From Bradyrhizobium sp. ORS 375 (GTDB taxonomy: Bacteria > Pseudomonadota > Alphaproteobacteria > Rhizobiales > Xanthobacteraceae), in the NCBI RefSeq assembly GCF_000239775.1, contig NZ_CAFI01000003.1, forward strand, positions 1-34,318: a stretch of DNA of 34,318 nucleotides. Direction: 5' to 3'. Positions 1 to 9,418 of this stretch are shown in pieces. Within the stretch, counting starts at the first letter, position 1. Every line of letters begins with the position of its first letter. The translations under genes were made by a program, and so were the position numbers. Under the pieces are notes generated by a model. The model searched no databases. It was not told where the DNA came from and saw only the letters and a program-made list of their open reading frames with translations.

Positions 1-3000
1 CCGCGCTCGTGCTGCGGACGATGCTGCCGGTTGCGCTGATGGTGCTCGTGCCGGGGACGGCGCTCCTCCGACCGTCCGCCGGGCCGCCAGACTTCGACCA
101 GAACCGGCTCGGCCGGCGCTGTTTCGGCCCCTGCGACGGGTTCAGCGACGTCAGCCGGCGCCGCCTCTGCCGCTTCGGACTGCGGCATATCGGACGCGAC
201 GGCCTGCGATACGGTTTCGGCGGCCGCGTCACCGACCGCCGTGTCTGTGGGCTCCGATACGGCGGCAGCCTCCGCGGCCGGCGCCTCTTCGGCCGGGGCC
301 GGCGTCGGGCTGACGAAATCGACGGTCGGCAGTGATGACATCGCCGAGGCCGGCGCTGGCTCGGCAGCCTCGGTCGAGACATCAGGCGCCGCCATGACCT
401 GCTCGGTGACCGGCGCGACGGCGGCTTCCGCGATAGTCGGGGGCTGCTCGCCCACACTGGCGTCGGCAATCTCCACCGGCGCCGATTCCGCCGGCGCCGC
501 TCCGGCAGGCGCGGCTTCGGAAGGCGCGGCTTCGGATGAGGCGGCCTCGGCAGGCTTTTCAACGGCCTTCGGCGGCAGCGGCGGCCGCTTCTCCATGCGG
601 TAGCCCAGCGCGCGGAGGATGGAGGCAAAATCCTCGCCCGCCGAGCCGGTCAGCGAGGTCATCGCCTGGGTGACCACGAAGCCGCGGCCATCGAAGGCGC
701 CGGCCGGCTTCTCGCCCTGGGTATTCTCGCGCCATGCCAGCGCGGGACGGATCAGATCGGCAAGGCGCTCCAGGATATCGACGCGCACGGCGCGCTCGCC
801 CGCCTGCTTGTAGCCGAGCACGCGGTAGGCGTCGCGCGGCAGCGCCTTGTCGACGGGGAACGAGGTGCGGCCCGAGCTCGCCAGATGCTGCGCGCCCGTC
901 AGCGCGGACATGTCGACATTGCCCTGCTTTTCCGCCCACAGCAGCGCCGCAAGCGCGCGTGCGGCCGGCTTGAGCAGCGCCGGGACGTAGATGTGATAGG
1001 CGCCGAAGCGCACGCCATATTTGCGCAAGGTGGCGCGCGACGGCTGGTCGAGATCCTTCATCTCGCCCGAGATCTTGTTGCGCTCGATGACGCCCAGCGC
1101 TTCCACCAGTTGGAAGGCGATGCCGCGCGCGATGCCGGTGATGTCCTCGGCCTTGGACAATTCGAACAGCGGCCCGAGCAGCTTCTCGATATGCGTCTTC
1201 AGCCACAGATCGAGCCGCGCCTGCACCTTGTCGCGCGCGGCACCGGTCAGCCGCTCATCGGCAATGATGCGCAATCGCGGATGCAGGGCGTCGTCCGCCG
1301 CGACCAGCTTGGCAACGGCATCGCCGGTCCAACGCATGGTGCCGTCGGCAGTCAGCACGATGTGCTCGTCCGGCGCATTGGACAGCTTCTCGGCACGCGC
1401 CTCGATCTCACCGGCCAGCGCCTTCTGGGCAGCAGCCTGCAAGGCCTTGGCCTCGGAGCCGGCTTCGGCGGTGTCGGGCGCGAAGGTGAATCCATCCAGG
1501 CGGCCGATCGCATGCCCTTCAACGATCACTTCGCCGGTCTTGCCGATTTCCGTATTCAAAACACTGTTCTCCCGCAGGCGCCGCATCAATACACTGGTAC
1601 GACGATCAACGAAACGCTCCGTGAGCCGTTCATGAAGGGCGTCTGACAATTTATTTTCGAGGTCGCGGGTAATCCCCTGCCAATAGTCCGGATCACGCAG
1701 CCAATCTGGCCGGTTCGCGACGAAGGTCCAGGTTCGAATCTGTGCAATCCGGCCCGACAATGTGTCGATGTCGCCATCGACGCGGTCGGCCTGGTCGACC
1801 TGGGCTGCGTACCAGGCATCCGGAATCCGCCCCTTCTGCATCAGGAAGCCGAACACGGTGGTGACGAGCTCGGCATGGGCGGCGGGCGACAGCCGGCGAT
1901 AATCGGGAATCTGGCAGGTTTCCCAGAGACGCTCGACCGCGGTGGCGCCATGCGCCATGTCGCGCACCTCGGCGTCGCGCGCGGCGTGGTCGAGCACGCG
2001 CAGATCCTCGGCGATCGGCGCCCGCGTCAGCACCTCATGCGCTGGCGCCAGCGCCAGCGACACCTGCAGCGCGCTCAGAGAGGCGAAATCCAGCTTCGAA
2101 TTGCGCCATTGCAGCATCTTCACACTGTCGAAGGTGTGGTTCTGCAGCGCATTGACCAGCTCGGGCTCGAACGGCGCACAACGCCCGGTAGTACCGAAGG
2201 TGCCGTTGCGCGTTGCACGGCCGGCGCGGCCGGCGATCTGGGCAAACTCCGACGGCGTCAGCCGGCGGAACTGATAGCCGTCATATTTGCGGTCGGAGGC
2301 AAAGGCGACGTGGTCGACGTCGAGATTGAGGCCCATGCCGATGGCGTCGGTTGCGACGAGATAGTCGACGTCGCCGTTCTGGAACATCGCCACCTGCGCG
2401 TTGCGCGTGCGTGGCGACAGCGAGCCGAGCACGACGGCCGCCCCGCCATGCTGACGGCGGATCAGCTCCGCGATCGCATAGACTTCATCGGCCGAGAACG
2501 CCACGATCGCGGTCCGGCGCGGCTGCCGCGTGATCTTGCGATCGCCGGCGAATTCGAGCTGCGACAATCTCGGCCGCGTCACCATCGAGGCGCCCGGCAA
2601 CAGCCGCTCGATGATCGGTCGCATCGTCGCGGCCCCGAGCAGCAGCGTTTCGTCGCGGCCGCGGCGGTTGAGGATGCGGTCGGTGAAAACGTGGCCACGC
2701 TCGAGGTCGGATGCGATCTGGATCTCGTCGACGGCAAGGAACGACACGTCGAGGTCGCGCGGCATGGCCTCGACCGTCGAGACCCAATAGCGCGGGTTCT
2801 TCGGCTTGATCTTCTCCTCGCCGGTGATCAGCGCAACAGCGTCGCTGCCGACGCGATCGGCGATCTTGTTGTAGACCTCGCGCGCGAGCAGCCGCAGCGG
2901 CAGGCCGATGATGCCCGAGGAATGCGCCAGCATGCGCTCGATCGCGAGATGAGTCTTGCCGGTGTTGGTGGGACCGAGCACGGCGGTGACGCCGCTTCCA

Positions 3001-3059
3001 GGGGCACGGTCGGATGCGCGCTCGAAAGGCGAGGCAGCCGAAGAAGACGAAAAAGCCAT
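1..3059 (-). CDS. SUV3-like superfamily 2 RNA/DNA helicase, 3' end cut by window edge
   Basis: The frame is open from an ATG at 3059 to the left edge, giving 1019 visible codons with no stop, so the C-terminus lies outside the window. Superfamily 2 motifs appear in order: Walker A GPTNTGKT near residue 29, DEIQ near 109, GAATMRP, VATDAIGMGLNLD near 235-248 and QIAGRAGR near 272. The DEIQ box and the motif V/VI wording match the mitochondrial SUV3-like helicases found across alphaproteobacteria, which unwind RNA with ATP. From about residue 820 the chain changes to a low-complexity Ala/Pro/Glu-rich stretch and then a basic Arg/His/Gln-rich tail at the edge. It follows the DUF3108 gene on the same strand after a 530-base gap. 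Family is sure; the exact substrate is not. Confidence 0.93.
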   Translation of the reverse strand, partial: MAFSSSSAASPFERASDRAPGSGVTAVLGPTNTGKTHLAIERMLAHSSGIIGLPLRLLAREVYNKIADRVGSDAVALITGEEKIKPKNPRYWVSTVEAMPRDLDVSFLAVDEIQIASDLERGHVFTDRILNRRGRDETLLLGAATMRPIIERLLPGASMVTRPRLSQLEFAGDRKITRQPRRTAIVAFSADEVYAIAELIRRQHGGAAVVLGSLSPRTRNAQVAMFQNGDVDYLVATDAIGMGLNLDVDHVAFASDRKYDGYQFRRLTPSEFAQIAGRAGRATRNGTFGTTGRCAPFEPELVNALQNHTFDSVKMLQWRNSKLDFASLSALQVSLALAPAHEVLTRAPIAEDLRVLDHAARDAEVRDMAHGATAVERLWETCQIPDYRRLSPAAHAELVTTVFGFLMQKGRIPDAWYAAQVDQADRVDGDIDTLSGRIAQIRTWTFVANRPDWLRDPDYWQGITRDLENKLSDALHERLTERFVDRRTSVLMRRLRENSVLNTEIGKTGEVIVEGHAIGRLDGFTFAPDTAEAGSEAKALQAAAQKALAGEIEARAEKLSNAPDEHIVLTADGTMRWTGDAVAKLVAADDALHPRLRIIADERLTGAARDKVQARLDLWLKTHIEKLLGPLFELSKAEDITGIARGIAFQLVEALGVIERNKISGEMKDLDQPSRATLRKYGVRFGAYHIYVPALLKPAARALAALLWAEKQGNVDMSALTGAQHLASSGRTSFPVDKALPRDAYRVLGYKQAGERAVRVDILERLADLIRPALAWRENTQGEKPAGAFDGRGFVVTQAMTSLTGSAGEDFASILRALGYRMEKRPPLPPKAVEKPAEAASSEAAPSEAAPAGAAPAESAPVEIADASVGEQPPTIAEAAVAPVTEQVMAAPDVSTEAAEPAPASAMSSLPTVDFVSPTPAPAEEAPAAEAAAVSEPTDTAVGDAAAETVSQAVASDMPQSEAAEAAPADVAEPVAGAETAPAEPVLVEVWRPGGRSEERRPRHEHHQRNRQHRPQHER

Positions 3060-3589
3060 TCGTTAAATTTGGATCTCGAAGCCGGCGTTGCAGGCGCGCG
3101 GGTCAGGCGCGATGGATGCTGGAATTGTCGTCGTTCTTGAGAGGCTGCGCTCCTCACCCTGTCTCACATTGTGACGCATATAGGTACGCAGCTTAAGCTT
3201 CGGAACGCCTTGAGAACGAATCACGAAGGAATCGCTGACTCCATCGTCTTTCCGGCTTCGTTCACCGCAACATCTCGCGCTCTGCGATCTTATCAGCACT
3301 AGATCAAGTTTTTGCGGGGTCGACAAGCAACGGTTTTGCGATGGAACCGCCCCTACTCTGCGCGAGATCCGAGTCGAATCAGAATCAGGAAAGAGTCAAA
3401 CGGATTCCTGAGCAATGAAGAGCATCTATCACCGGCGCCGTGCACTACGCGTCGGACCCACGACGCGCCACCCGCGCACTCGTACATCACGCCGATATTT
3501 GCCGAAGCCATCGGATCTTCGGTTGCGACGGCGGCGGTCAGCGCCTGCCAGTGTAGCCACGCCATGTGAGGATGCGGCGTCGAGAACAG
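3060..3589. other. 530-base gap without a convincing gene
   Basis: No frame here shows a recognisable family. Two minus-strand frames (3063-3326 and 3353-3565, 87 and 70 codons) have mixed composition and no clear ribosome site. The stretch is visibly more AT-rich than its neighbours around 3175-3410. It should contain the promoter of the helicase, but I cannot fix a -35/-10 pair. Confidence 0.5.
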
Positions 3590-4438
3590 CTACTGCGTCT
3601 TGGCAACGTGCGGCGTCGCCTGCGTGATGAACGATGTCGCCTCGAGCATCGCGGTGCCGAACGACGTCGGGATCACCACCTTGAACGGCACCAGCACCCG
3701 CGTGCCGGCGAGCGGCACGAAGAACACTTCCATGTTGCGGGCCTGGGCGAGGTATTTGATGACCGGGCGATCGGGAATGTAGCCCGCGACCGGCGTGAAG
3801 TAGATCGCGCAGACCAGCGCGGGACCGCGATAGCCCTTCTCCGCCTTGACGTTCTCCATGCGCTTGAAGTCGAGCTTGAGCTCGTAGCGCATGCGGCCGT
3901 CGAAGATCGGCGCTGCGCCACGGCAGGACTCAGGTGACAGCAGCTCGCCATTGCCGGGCACCCGCACCAGCGACGCCGTCATCGGATCGAGCACCCCGCG
4001 CTTATGCGCCTCCGTCACCGGAATGCGGTCGGCATCGACCGGCGGGGTCGGCTCGATGGCGAAATCCCTCACCGTGCCGTTCTGCAGGTTGATGCGGATC
4101 TGCTCGGACTTCTTTCCCGTGGTGGTCGAGGCTTGGTAGCTCTGGGCGACCAGCGCGCCGTTGACGACGCGTCCCTGCACCGAGCCGTTGCCGGAGCCTT
4201 GCGAGAAGCTCTTCAGCAGTCCTGCGGTGCCGCCTTGCGCAGAGGCGCCGTACTGATCGTCGCCGATCTCAATGGCCCAGGTGCCCTTGCCCACGGGAAT
4301 GCCGGCCAGCGACGCCTCGTATTGGGCGTCCAGCCGGGCCTGCGCATGGGCATTCGGACCCGACAGCAGCAGTCCAAGTGCGAAGCCGGCCGCGAGCAGG
4401 CGACGCGAGACGAATGGGAGAGCCGAGGTGATGATCAC
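3590..4438 (-). CDS. DUF3108 domain-containing exported protein
   Basis: The 282-residue product begins with a signal peptide: a basic patch (SRR), a hydrophobic core (LLAAGFALGLLLSG) and a likely signal-peptidase site after AHA near residue 32. The mature part is beta-rich with LDAQYEASLAGIPVGKG at its start, typical of DUF3108, a family of unknown function expected in the periplasm. The start is a GTG at 4438; no strong Shine-Dalgarno sequence precedes it, but the signal peptide leaves little room for a later start. It lies between rpmB (divergent) and the helicase (same strand), an arrangement I recall from Bradyrhizobium relatives. Family assignment is from recognition of sequence; the biochemical role is not known. 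Confidence 0.85.
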   Translation of the reverse strand: MIITSALPFVSRRLLAAGFALGLLLSGPNAHAQARLDAQYEASLAGIPVGKGTWAIEIGDDQYGASAQGGTAGLLKSFSQGSGNGSVQGRVVNGALVAQSYQASTTTGKKSEQIRINLQNGTVRDFAIEPTPPVDADRIPVTEAHKRGVLDPMTASLVRVPGNGELLSPESCRGAAPIFDGRMRYELKLDFKRMENVKAEKGYRGPALVCAIYFTPVAGYIPDRPVIKYLAQARNMEVFFVPLAGTRVLVPFKVVIPTSFGTAMLEATSFITQATPHVAKTQ

Positions 4439-4856
4439 GTGAGGATTGATCCTGCCGATCCGCTTGCTTGAGCGCCGGACCGATCCGGCGTGCCGCCTTC
4501 GTTACTTAAGCCAAAAACGCCCTCGAACAACGCGAACCGTCCGACAATGGCGGATTGTCCAGCGCTTTGCGCCTGAACAGCTTCCGGGAACGGTCGACAT
4601 GGCCTGGCCGGAACCACGTGCCGACGACCGGACCGCACCAGCATCCTGCCCTACTGGCATTCGGGACTGTCCGCCGGATACCATCCATCACGCCCGAATG
4701 CGCCCTTTATATGGTCGAAGCTCCAGGCTAGACCATTGATTACATGCAGGCTTTTCTGCTGATCGGCGATTTCGGCTGGCGCCTTGCAACGACGAGGGCC
4801 AGCCCCGATCGGTTCCGCTGGCCCGGAGGTCGGTATTTGCCGCTGCCTTCAAAACC
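4439..4856. other. Divergent intergenic region between DUF3108 gene and rpmB
   Basis: The whole gap to rpmB is 545 bases; the part before the rpmB promoter holds no gene I can support. Short frames on both strands (for example 4435-4644 minus) look like chance openings in GC-rich DNA. The promoter of the DUF3108 gene should lie here but is not identifiable by eye. Confidence 0.5.
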
Positions 4857-4885
4857 TTGACGAAAAGCCGCGCCCCCCCTATAGG
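4857..4885 (+). promoter_or_regulatory. Sigma-70-type promoter of rpmB
   Basis: TTGACG at 4857-4862 and TATAGG at 4880-4885 are separated by exactly 17 bases, a near-consensus housekeeping promoter. Transcription would begin near 4892, giving a leader of roughly 90 bases before the rpmB ATG. The strength fits a ribosomal-protein gene. Confidence 0.75.
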
Positions 4886-4983
4886 ACCGCATCTCCCAGA
4901 GACGAGCTGGACGAGTTTTGGACCCCCGCGGCCCGCCGAGACGAGCGGACGAAGGGTGCGGGGATGAGAGAGGATTTATTGCC

Positions 4984-5292
4984 ATGTCGCGGCGCTGTGA
5001 ACTGACGGCCAAGGGCCCCCAGGTTGGCCACAAGGTCAGCCATTCGAACATCAAGACCAAGCGGCGCTTCCTGCCGAATCTGTGCAACGTGACCTTCATC
5101 TCGGATGCACTCGGCCGCAACGTGCGCCTGCGCGTCTCGACCAATGCGATCAAGAGCGTCGACCACAATGGCGGCCTCGACGCCTATCTCCTCAAGGCCA
5201 ACGCCGCGGCGCTGTCGCCGCGCGCCCTCGAGCTGAAGCGCCAGATCGAAAAGAAGGCCGCCGAGGCCGCTCCGGTCGCCAAGGCGAGCTGA
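4984..5292 (+). CDS. rpmB: 50S ribosomal protein L28
   Basis: The 102-residue product begins [20 protein letters not shown] and continues with the L28 signature ([14 protein letters not shown], then [19 protein letters not shown]). L28 binds 23S rRNA in the large ribosomal subunit. The ATG at 4984 is chosen over an in-frame upstream ATG at 4918 because it gives the standard N-terminus and follows a GAGAGAGGA ribosome site about ten bases upstream. The C-terminus carries a lysine/alanine-rich extension usual in alphaproteobacteria. It is a single-gene unit, with a clear promoter upstream and a rho-independent hairpin downstream. Confidence 0.97.
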   Translation: MSRRCELTAKGPQVGHKVSHSNIKTKRRFLPNLCNVTFISDALGRNVRLRVSTNAIKSVDHNGGLDAYLLKANAAALSPRALELKRQIEKKAAEAAPVAKAS

Positions 5293-5351
5293 GCTGCAAG
5301 AGACCGGTCGCCGGGCTCGCAGCAGCGGGCCCTGAGCGAAGCGAGTTGTGA

Positions 5352-5381
5352 AAACGGCTGGATCGCAAGATCCGGCCGTTT
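5352..5381 (+). terminator. Rho-independent terminator of rpmB
   Basis: Bases 5352-5364 pair with 5369-5381 to form a 13-bp stem with one G-T wobble, closed by the tetraloop GCAA. The left side ends in A residues and the right side in TTT, so the hairpin is nearly symmetrical. The trailing T tract is short (TTTGCATTT). It lies 60 bases after the rpmB stop. Confidence 0.8.
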
Positions 5382-5610
5382 GCATTTGCGGGCGGCACCG
5401 CGGCCGGACGGCGAATGCGCGCAGCCGCAGCCAACATTGTGACCAAGCGTTCGCGAGACACTCCTTGGCGGGCGCCGACGGCCAAGGAACTGGGCTGCGG
5501 CATGGCCACGGCGGTGGACCCAGACGAAGTGTCATCCCGACCAATCTCCCCAACGCCGGACAGATCCTCTACACTCGCAGCGGTAGCATTATCGCGGACA
5601 TTCCTTTGTC
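5382..5610. other. Leader region upstream of the DUF2235 gene
   Basis: Together with the terminator this makes a 318-base gap after rpmB. I see no gene, no tRNA and no clear promoter pair. The last 20 bases before the ATG at 5611 lack a strong Shine-Dalgarno sequence. Confidence 0.5.
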
Positions 5611-6873
5611 ATGAAGAATATTGTCATCTGCTGCGACGGCACCGGCAACGAGATCAGCGAGAACATTTCCAACGTCCTCAAGCTCTATCGCTGCCTGCGC
5701 AAGACCGACAAGACGACGCCGCACCAGGCCGTGTTCTACGATCCGGGCGTGGGCACCTTGACGCAGCCCGACAGCTGGCACCGCTTCAAGACCAATTTCA
5801 ACATGGTGCTCGGGCTCGCGACCGGCTACGGGCTCGATGACAACGTCATCAAGGCCTACTGCTTCCTCGCGACGCACTTCGAGGACGGCGATCGCATCTT
5901 CCTGTTCGGCTTCTCGCGCGGCGCCTACACGGTGCGCGTGCTCGCCGGCCTGATTCACAAGATCGGCCTGATCTCGCCCGACCAGATCAATCTCGCCGGC
6001 TCAGGCGTGATCGCCTACAAGAAGTACTCCTCCGACAATCCGAAGGCTGGACGCGGCATCACCGCGGAGCTTGAAAGCACCGAGGAGGACGGCCCAATTC
6101 CGGAGAGCCGCGACGATCAGGCCGCGCAGTTCGCGCGCATCACCTCGACGCGCTGGCCGACCATCCACTTCGTCGGCGTGTGGGACACGGTGGCCAGCGT
6201 CATCGTGCCGCGCACCGACCGGCTGTTCGCGCTGCCGAGCCTGGAGGAGCTGGCATTCACGATCAGCAATCCGAGCGTGAAGATCTTCCGTCAGGCCGCC
6301 GCCATGGATGAGCGGCGCTGCATGTTCCGGCTGAAGCCGTGGGAGATGCCGCAGACGTTCACGCCGAACCGCTTCAACAAGGCCAAGGCGGAACCGCAGG
6401 ACGCGAAGCAGGTCTGGTTCGCGGGCGTGCATTGCGACGTCGGCGGCGGTTATCCCGAGGCGCAGTCGGCGGCCTCGAAATATCCGCTGCTCTGGATGAT
6501 CGACGAGGCCGTCGAGGCCGGGCTCGCGGTGAATCCGCGCACCGTGAACCAGCTGGCCTGGGGCGTTCAGCGCAAGAACAGCCCGTTCTCCTATGTGGAG
6601 CCGAGCATCCGGGGGCCGCTGCACAATTCGATGACGCCGGCCTGGCGGCTGCTCGAATATCTGCCGAAGAATGCGAAGTACAAGGAATGGCCGGACCGCA
6701 AGGATCATCTCGGCTTCTACATCCCGAACTGCGAGCCGCGCTTCATTCCCGAGGGCGCATTCATCCATGAGAGCGTGCTGATGCGGATCGCCGAGTCGAC
6801 GGACTACCGTCCGATCAATCTGCCGGCGACATATGAACGCGTGGCGCTGCCGGTGAAGCAGAAGAACGACTAG
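5611..6873 (+). CDS. DUF2235 alpha/beta-hydrolase (Tle1-like lipase family)
   Basis: The 420-residue product starts MKNIVICCDGTGN, the usual N-terminus of DUF2235. The nucleophile elbow GFSRGAY places Ser102 in a GxSxG motif. A WDTVAS motif gives Asp192, and HCDVGGGY gives His274 with Asp276; by family analogy Ser102, Asp192 and His274 are the likely triad, which is inference. Some DUF2235 proteins are type VI secretion phospholipases (Tle1 group), but there is no VgrG, PAAR, chaperone or immunity gene nearby and no signal peptide, so a cytoplasmic or housekeeping hydrolase is equally possible. The start lacks a good ribosome site but matches the family N-terminus. It is followed by the acyltransferase gene after 156 bases. 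Confidence 0.88.
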   Translation: MKNIVICCDGTGNEISENISNVLKLYRCLRKTDKTTPHQAVFYDPGVGTLTQPDSWHRFKTNFNMVLGLATGYGLDDNVIKAYCFLATHFEDGDRIFLFGFSRGAYTVRVLAGLIHKIGLISPDQINLAGSGVIAYKKYSSDNPKAGRGITAELESTEEDGPIPESRDDQAAQFARITSTRWPTIHFVGVWDTVASVIVPRTDRLFALPSLEELAFTISNPSVKIFRQAAAMDERRCMFRLKPWEMPQTFTPNRFNKAKAEPQDAKQVWFAGVHCDVGGGYPEAQSAASKYPLLWMIDEAVEAGLAVNPRTVNQLAWGVQRKNSPFSYVEPSIRGPLHNSMTPAWRLLEYLPKNAKYKEWPDRKDHLGFYIPNCEPRFIPEGAFIHESVLMRIAESTDYRPINLPATYERVALPVKQKND

Positions 6874-7029
6874 GGCCGAAACCCGCTTCGCCGGCCCTGC
6901 ATGTCTCGCGCCTGCCGCACCGCGGCTTGATCGATTTGGCCCTGGACGAGTAAGGTCCGGAATGCGCTTGGTCGGGTTTCGATCGCGGGGGCGCGCCATC
7001 GAAGATCAGTTGGATCCCGAAAGCCAGAC

Positions 7030-9021
7030 GTGAAGACCCAGACCTACCGTCCCGACATCGACGGACTGCGCGCCATCGCCGTCGTGTCCGTCGTCCTGTT
7101 CCACGCAATCCCGAGGAAGCCGCTCGGCGGCTTCGTTGGTGTCGATATCTTCTTCGTCATCTCGGGGTTTCTGATCACCGGCATCATCTCTGCCGACCTG
7201 GCCGCCGGCGCGTTCAGCATCTCCGGCTTCTACGAACGTCGCGTGCGCCGGATCTTTCCCGCGCTCGCCGTCGTCCTGCTGTTCTGTCTGGCCGCCGGAT
7301 GGTTCGTGCTGTTTCCCAGCGAGTATGCGCTGTTGGGCAAGCACGTCGTCGCCGGCGGTGCGTTCGCGGCAAACCTGATCAATTGGAGCGAAGCCGGCTA
7401 TTTCGATGTCGCGGCAGAAACCAAGCCGCTGCTGCATCTGTGGTCCCTCGGCATCGAGGAGCAATACTACCTCGCATGGCCGGCCATCCTGTGGGGCATC
7501 TGGCGACTGCGTTTGAGCGCGATCACGATCACCGCCATCTGCATCGTCGCATCGTTCGTCTACTGCGTGCAACTCACCGCCGCCGATCCCACCGCGGCCT
7601 TCTACAATCCTGCGTCGCGAGCCTGGGAGCTTCTGCTCGGCTCGCTGCTCGCGCTTGGTGCTCAGCGCGGCAGGGAACTCGGGCCGACGATGGCGCGTGT
7701 CGTATCCGTCGTCGGACTTCTGCTGCTGGTCTACTCCCTGATCGATACTCGGCCGGCCGACGGCTTTCCCGGATGGCACCCGGCGCTGCCGACGGTCGGC
7801 ACCGCCCTGCTGATCGCCGGCGGACCGCACACCTGGATCAATCGCAACGTTCTCGGCAACAGTGCCGCGCGCTGGATCGGATCGATCAGCTACCCGCTCT
7901 ATCTCTGGCATTGGCCGCTGCTCTCGCTGTACAGAACCTGGACGTTCCAGCACCCGCCGCTGAGCATGGCCCTGCTCATCATCGGCTTGAGCGTGGTGCT
8001 CGCCTGGATCACCACGAGACTGGTTGAGGCACCGATCCGATTTTCCACCAGGCGATTTCGTGCCGCGACCGCGTGCATGCTGTTGCTCGTCGCGGTCGCC
8101 GGCGGGACAATCGTCGCGTCAGCAAGCGGGTTCAGCGCGCGCTTCGACTCGCAGTTCGCAGGTTATTTCACCAGCCTGGTGCTGGAAGCCGGCACGCATC
8201 CCGAGGAGCGGGCAGCGATCGATCAGAACCAGTGCAACTTCTACGATTTCGAAGCGGCCAACAAGGGCTTCCCGACCCTCGTTCCCCGCCAGGGCATCGC
8301 GCCCTCCTGCTACATGGCGCCACCCGGACGACGCTCCGTCATGCTGTGGGGAGATTCGCATGCGGCGGCCTATTTGCACGGGCTTCAGAACGAAGTGCCG
8401 CGCGATGTTGCGCCGCTTCTCGTTTTCGGATCCGGGTGCTCCGTCTATGTCCCCGATCCGCTGCATCCCAGAAGACCGTACTGCGACCGCACCAACGATT
8501 TTGTACTGCAGGTGATCAACCAGCATGCACCGGACATCCTGCTGATCGCTCCCTCGACGCCCGTTCCGCTGGACGTGGCCAGACAACTGGCCACGATGGC
8601 CAGGCAGGCCGGGGTCAAGCACGTCGTCGTTGTCGGACCCTTGCCGCGCTTCGTCGCCGATCTCTACAAGATCGTCCTGCGCCGATACTGGCCTGAGGTG
8701 CCGCGAAGGATCCGAGGCTTCACCACTGAATCATTTGCATTGACCGACCGGACCTTCCGCGCGTCGCTCGGCGCCGCCGAGCCTTTCGAATACCTGTCGA
8801 TGATGGATCACTTCTGCAACGATGACGGCTGCCTGGTTTTCGTCGGAGACGATCCCAAGGCCGGCCTTGTCGTTCTCGACAAGGAACATCTGCGCCCCAT
8901 GGCGTCGCGGTTTGCCGCGAAGACCGCGCTCGTTCCTGTCATCACCCGCCTTCTGACGGCCGACGAAGCTGGATCAGGCGGCGCGCCGAACCAGGAACGA
9001 GCAAACCGGCCGTCGCCATGA
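7030..9021 (+). CDS. OafA/YrhL-type membrane acyltransferase with C-terminal SGNH domain
   Basis: The 663-residue product has an N-terminal acyltransferase-3 domain (about residues 6-345) with the RPDIDGLRAIAV start, the catalytic-type His25 in VVLFH, the GVDIFFVISGFLIT segment and around ten hydrophobic helices. The C-terminal half is an SGNH hydrolase-like domain: GDSHA places Ser443, and DKEH gives Asp617 and His620 near the end. This two-domain layout is found in O-acetyltransferases that transfer acetyl groups across the inner membrane onto O-antigen, exopolysaccharide or peptidoglycan sugars. The start is a GTG at 7030, supported by the family N-terminus; the ribosome site is weak. No sugar-biosynthesis cluster surrounds it, so the acceptor cannot be told. 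Confidence 0.93.
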   Translation: MKTQTYRPDIDGLRAIAVVSVVLFHAIPRKPLGGFVGVDIFFVISGFLITGIISADLAAGAFSISGFYERRVRRIFPALAVVLLFCLAAGWFVLFPSEYALLGKHVVAGGAFAANLINWSEAGYFDVAAETKPLLHLWSLGIEEQYYLAWPAILWGIWRLRLSAITITAICIVASFVYCVQLTAADPTAAFYNPASRAWELLLGSLLALGAQRGRELGPTMARVVSVVGLLLLVYSLIDTRPADGFPGWHPALPTVGTALLIAGGPHTWINRNVLGNSAARWIGSISYPLYLWHWPLLSLYRTWTFQHPPLSMALLIIGLSVVLAWITTRLVEAPIRFSTRRFRAATACMLLLVAVAGGTIVASASGFSARFDSQFAGYFTSLVLEAGTHPEERAAIDQNQCNFYDFEAANKGFPTLVPRQGIAPSCYMAPPGRRSVMLWGDSHAAAYLHGLQNEVPRDVAPLLVFGSGCSVYVPDPLHPRRPYCDRTNDFVLQVINQHAPDILLIAPSTPVPLDVARQLATMARQAGVKHVVVVGPLPRFVADLYKIVLRRYWPEVPRRIRGFTTESFALTDRTFRASLGAAEPFEYLSMMDHFCNDDGCLVFVGDDPKAGLVVLDKEHLRPMASRFAAKTALVPVITRLLTADEAGSGGAPNQERANRPSP

Positions 9022-9052
9022 TGGCTCCGGTCATCCCGAACGCTGAACGGCC

Positions 9053-9301
9053 TCAGACCATTCGCAAATGGATCACGCCGTCCGTCACTTCACCGCGGGC
9101 AAATCGCTCGCGTGCGATCTGCTCGAATGTCGTCCGATTTCTCTGCAAGTAAGCGAGAGCCTGATTGCGGGTGAAGAAGCAGGTCTCGAGGTGACACATC
9201 TGCCGCGCAGACCCGATCGCGAGTGCGAAGGCGATCGTTTGGCCCTCGCGCTGGGCGTCATCCTTGGCAATGCGGACGTCTGTTGCAGTGGACTTGGCCA
9301 C
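9053..9301 (-). CDS. Small hypothetical protein, 82 aa
   Basis: I do not recognise a named family. The frame starts with GTG at 9301 preceded by a strong GAGGAGG site at 9308-9314, six bases upstream, which is the main reason to accept it. The product is mostly helical in character, with an N-terminal half rich in Ala and a C-terminal half containing FTRNQALAYLQRN and ending IHLRMV. It has no signal peptide and no membrane segment. It converges with the acyltransferase gene, 31 bases apart, and heads a run of small genes. Confidence 0.7.
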   Translation of the reverse strand: MAKSTATDVRIAKDDAQREGQTIAFALAIGSARQMCHLETCFFTRNQALAYLQRNRTTFEQIARERFARGEVTDGVIHLRMV

Positions 9302-9418
9302 GTCAGCCTCCTCTATCGAGTGTCGGATCTGTACGCGGAACGCAGTGTGGAATCGTGTCGCTGATTTGCTCGGCGAACACTAACATGCAGCGCGGATGCT
9401 CGGAAGCACGGGCCGCCT

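Noticed and set aside
3063-3565. Two short minus-strand frames (87 and 70 codons) upstream of the helicase
   Set aside because: No ribosome site, no recognisable motif and unremarkable composition. They are more likely chance frames in a lower-GC gap.
5611-9021. DUF2235 and acyltransferase genes as a defence or secretion island
   Set aside because: No secretion, toxin-immunity or mobile genes adjoin, and base composition does not differ visibly from the neighbours.
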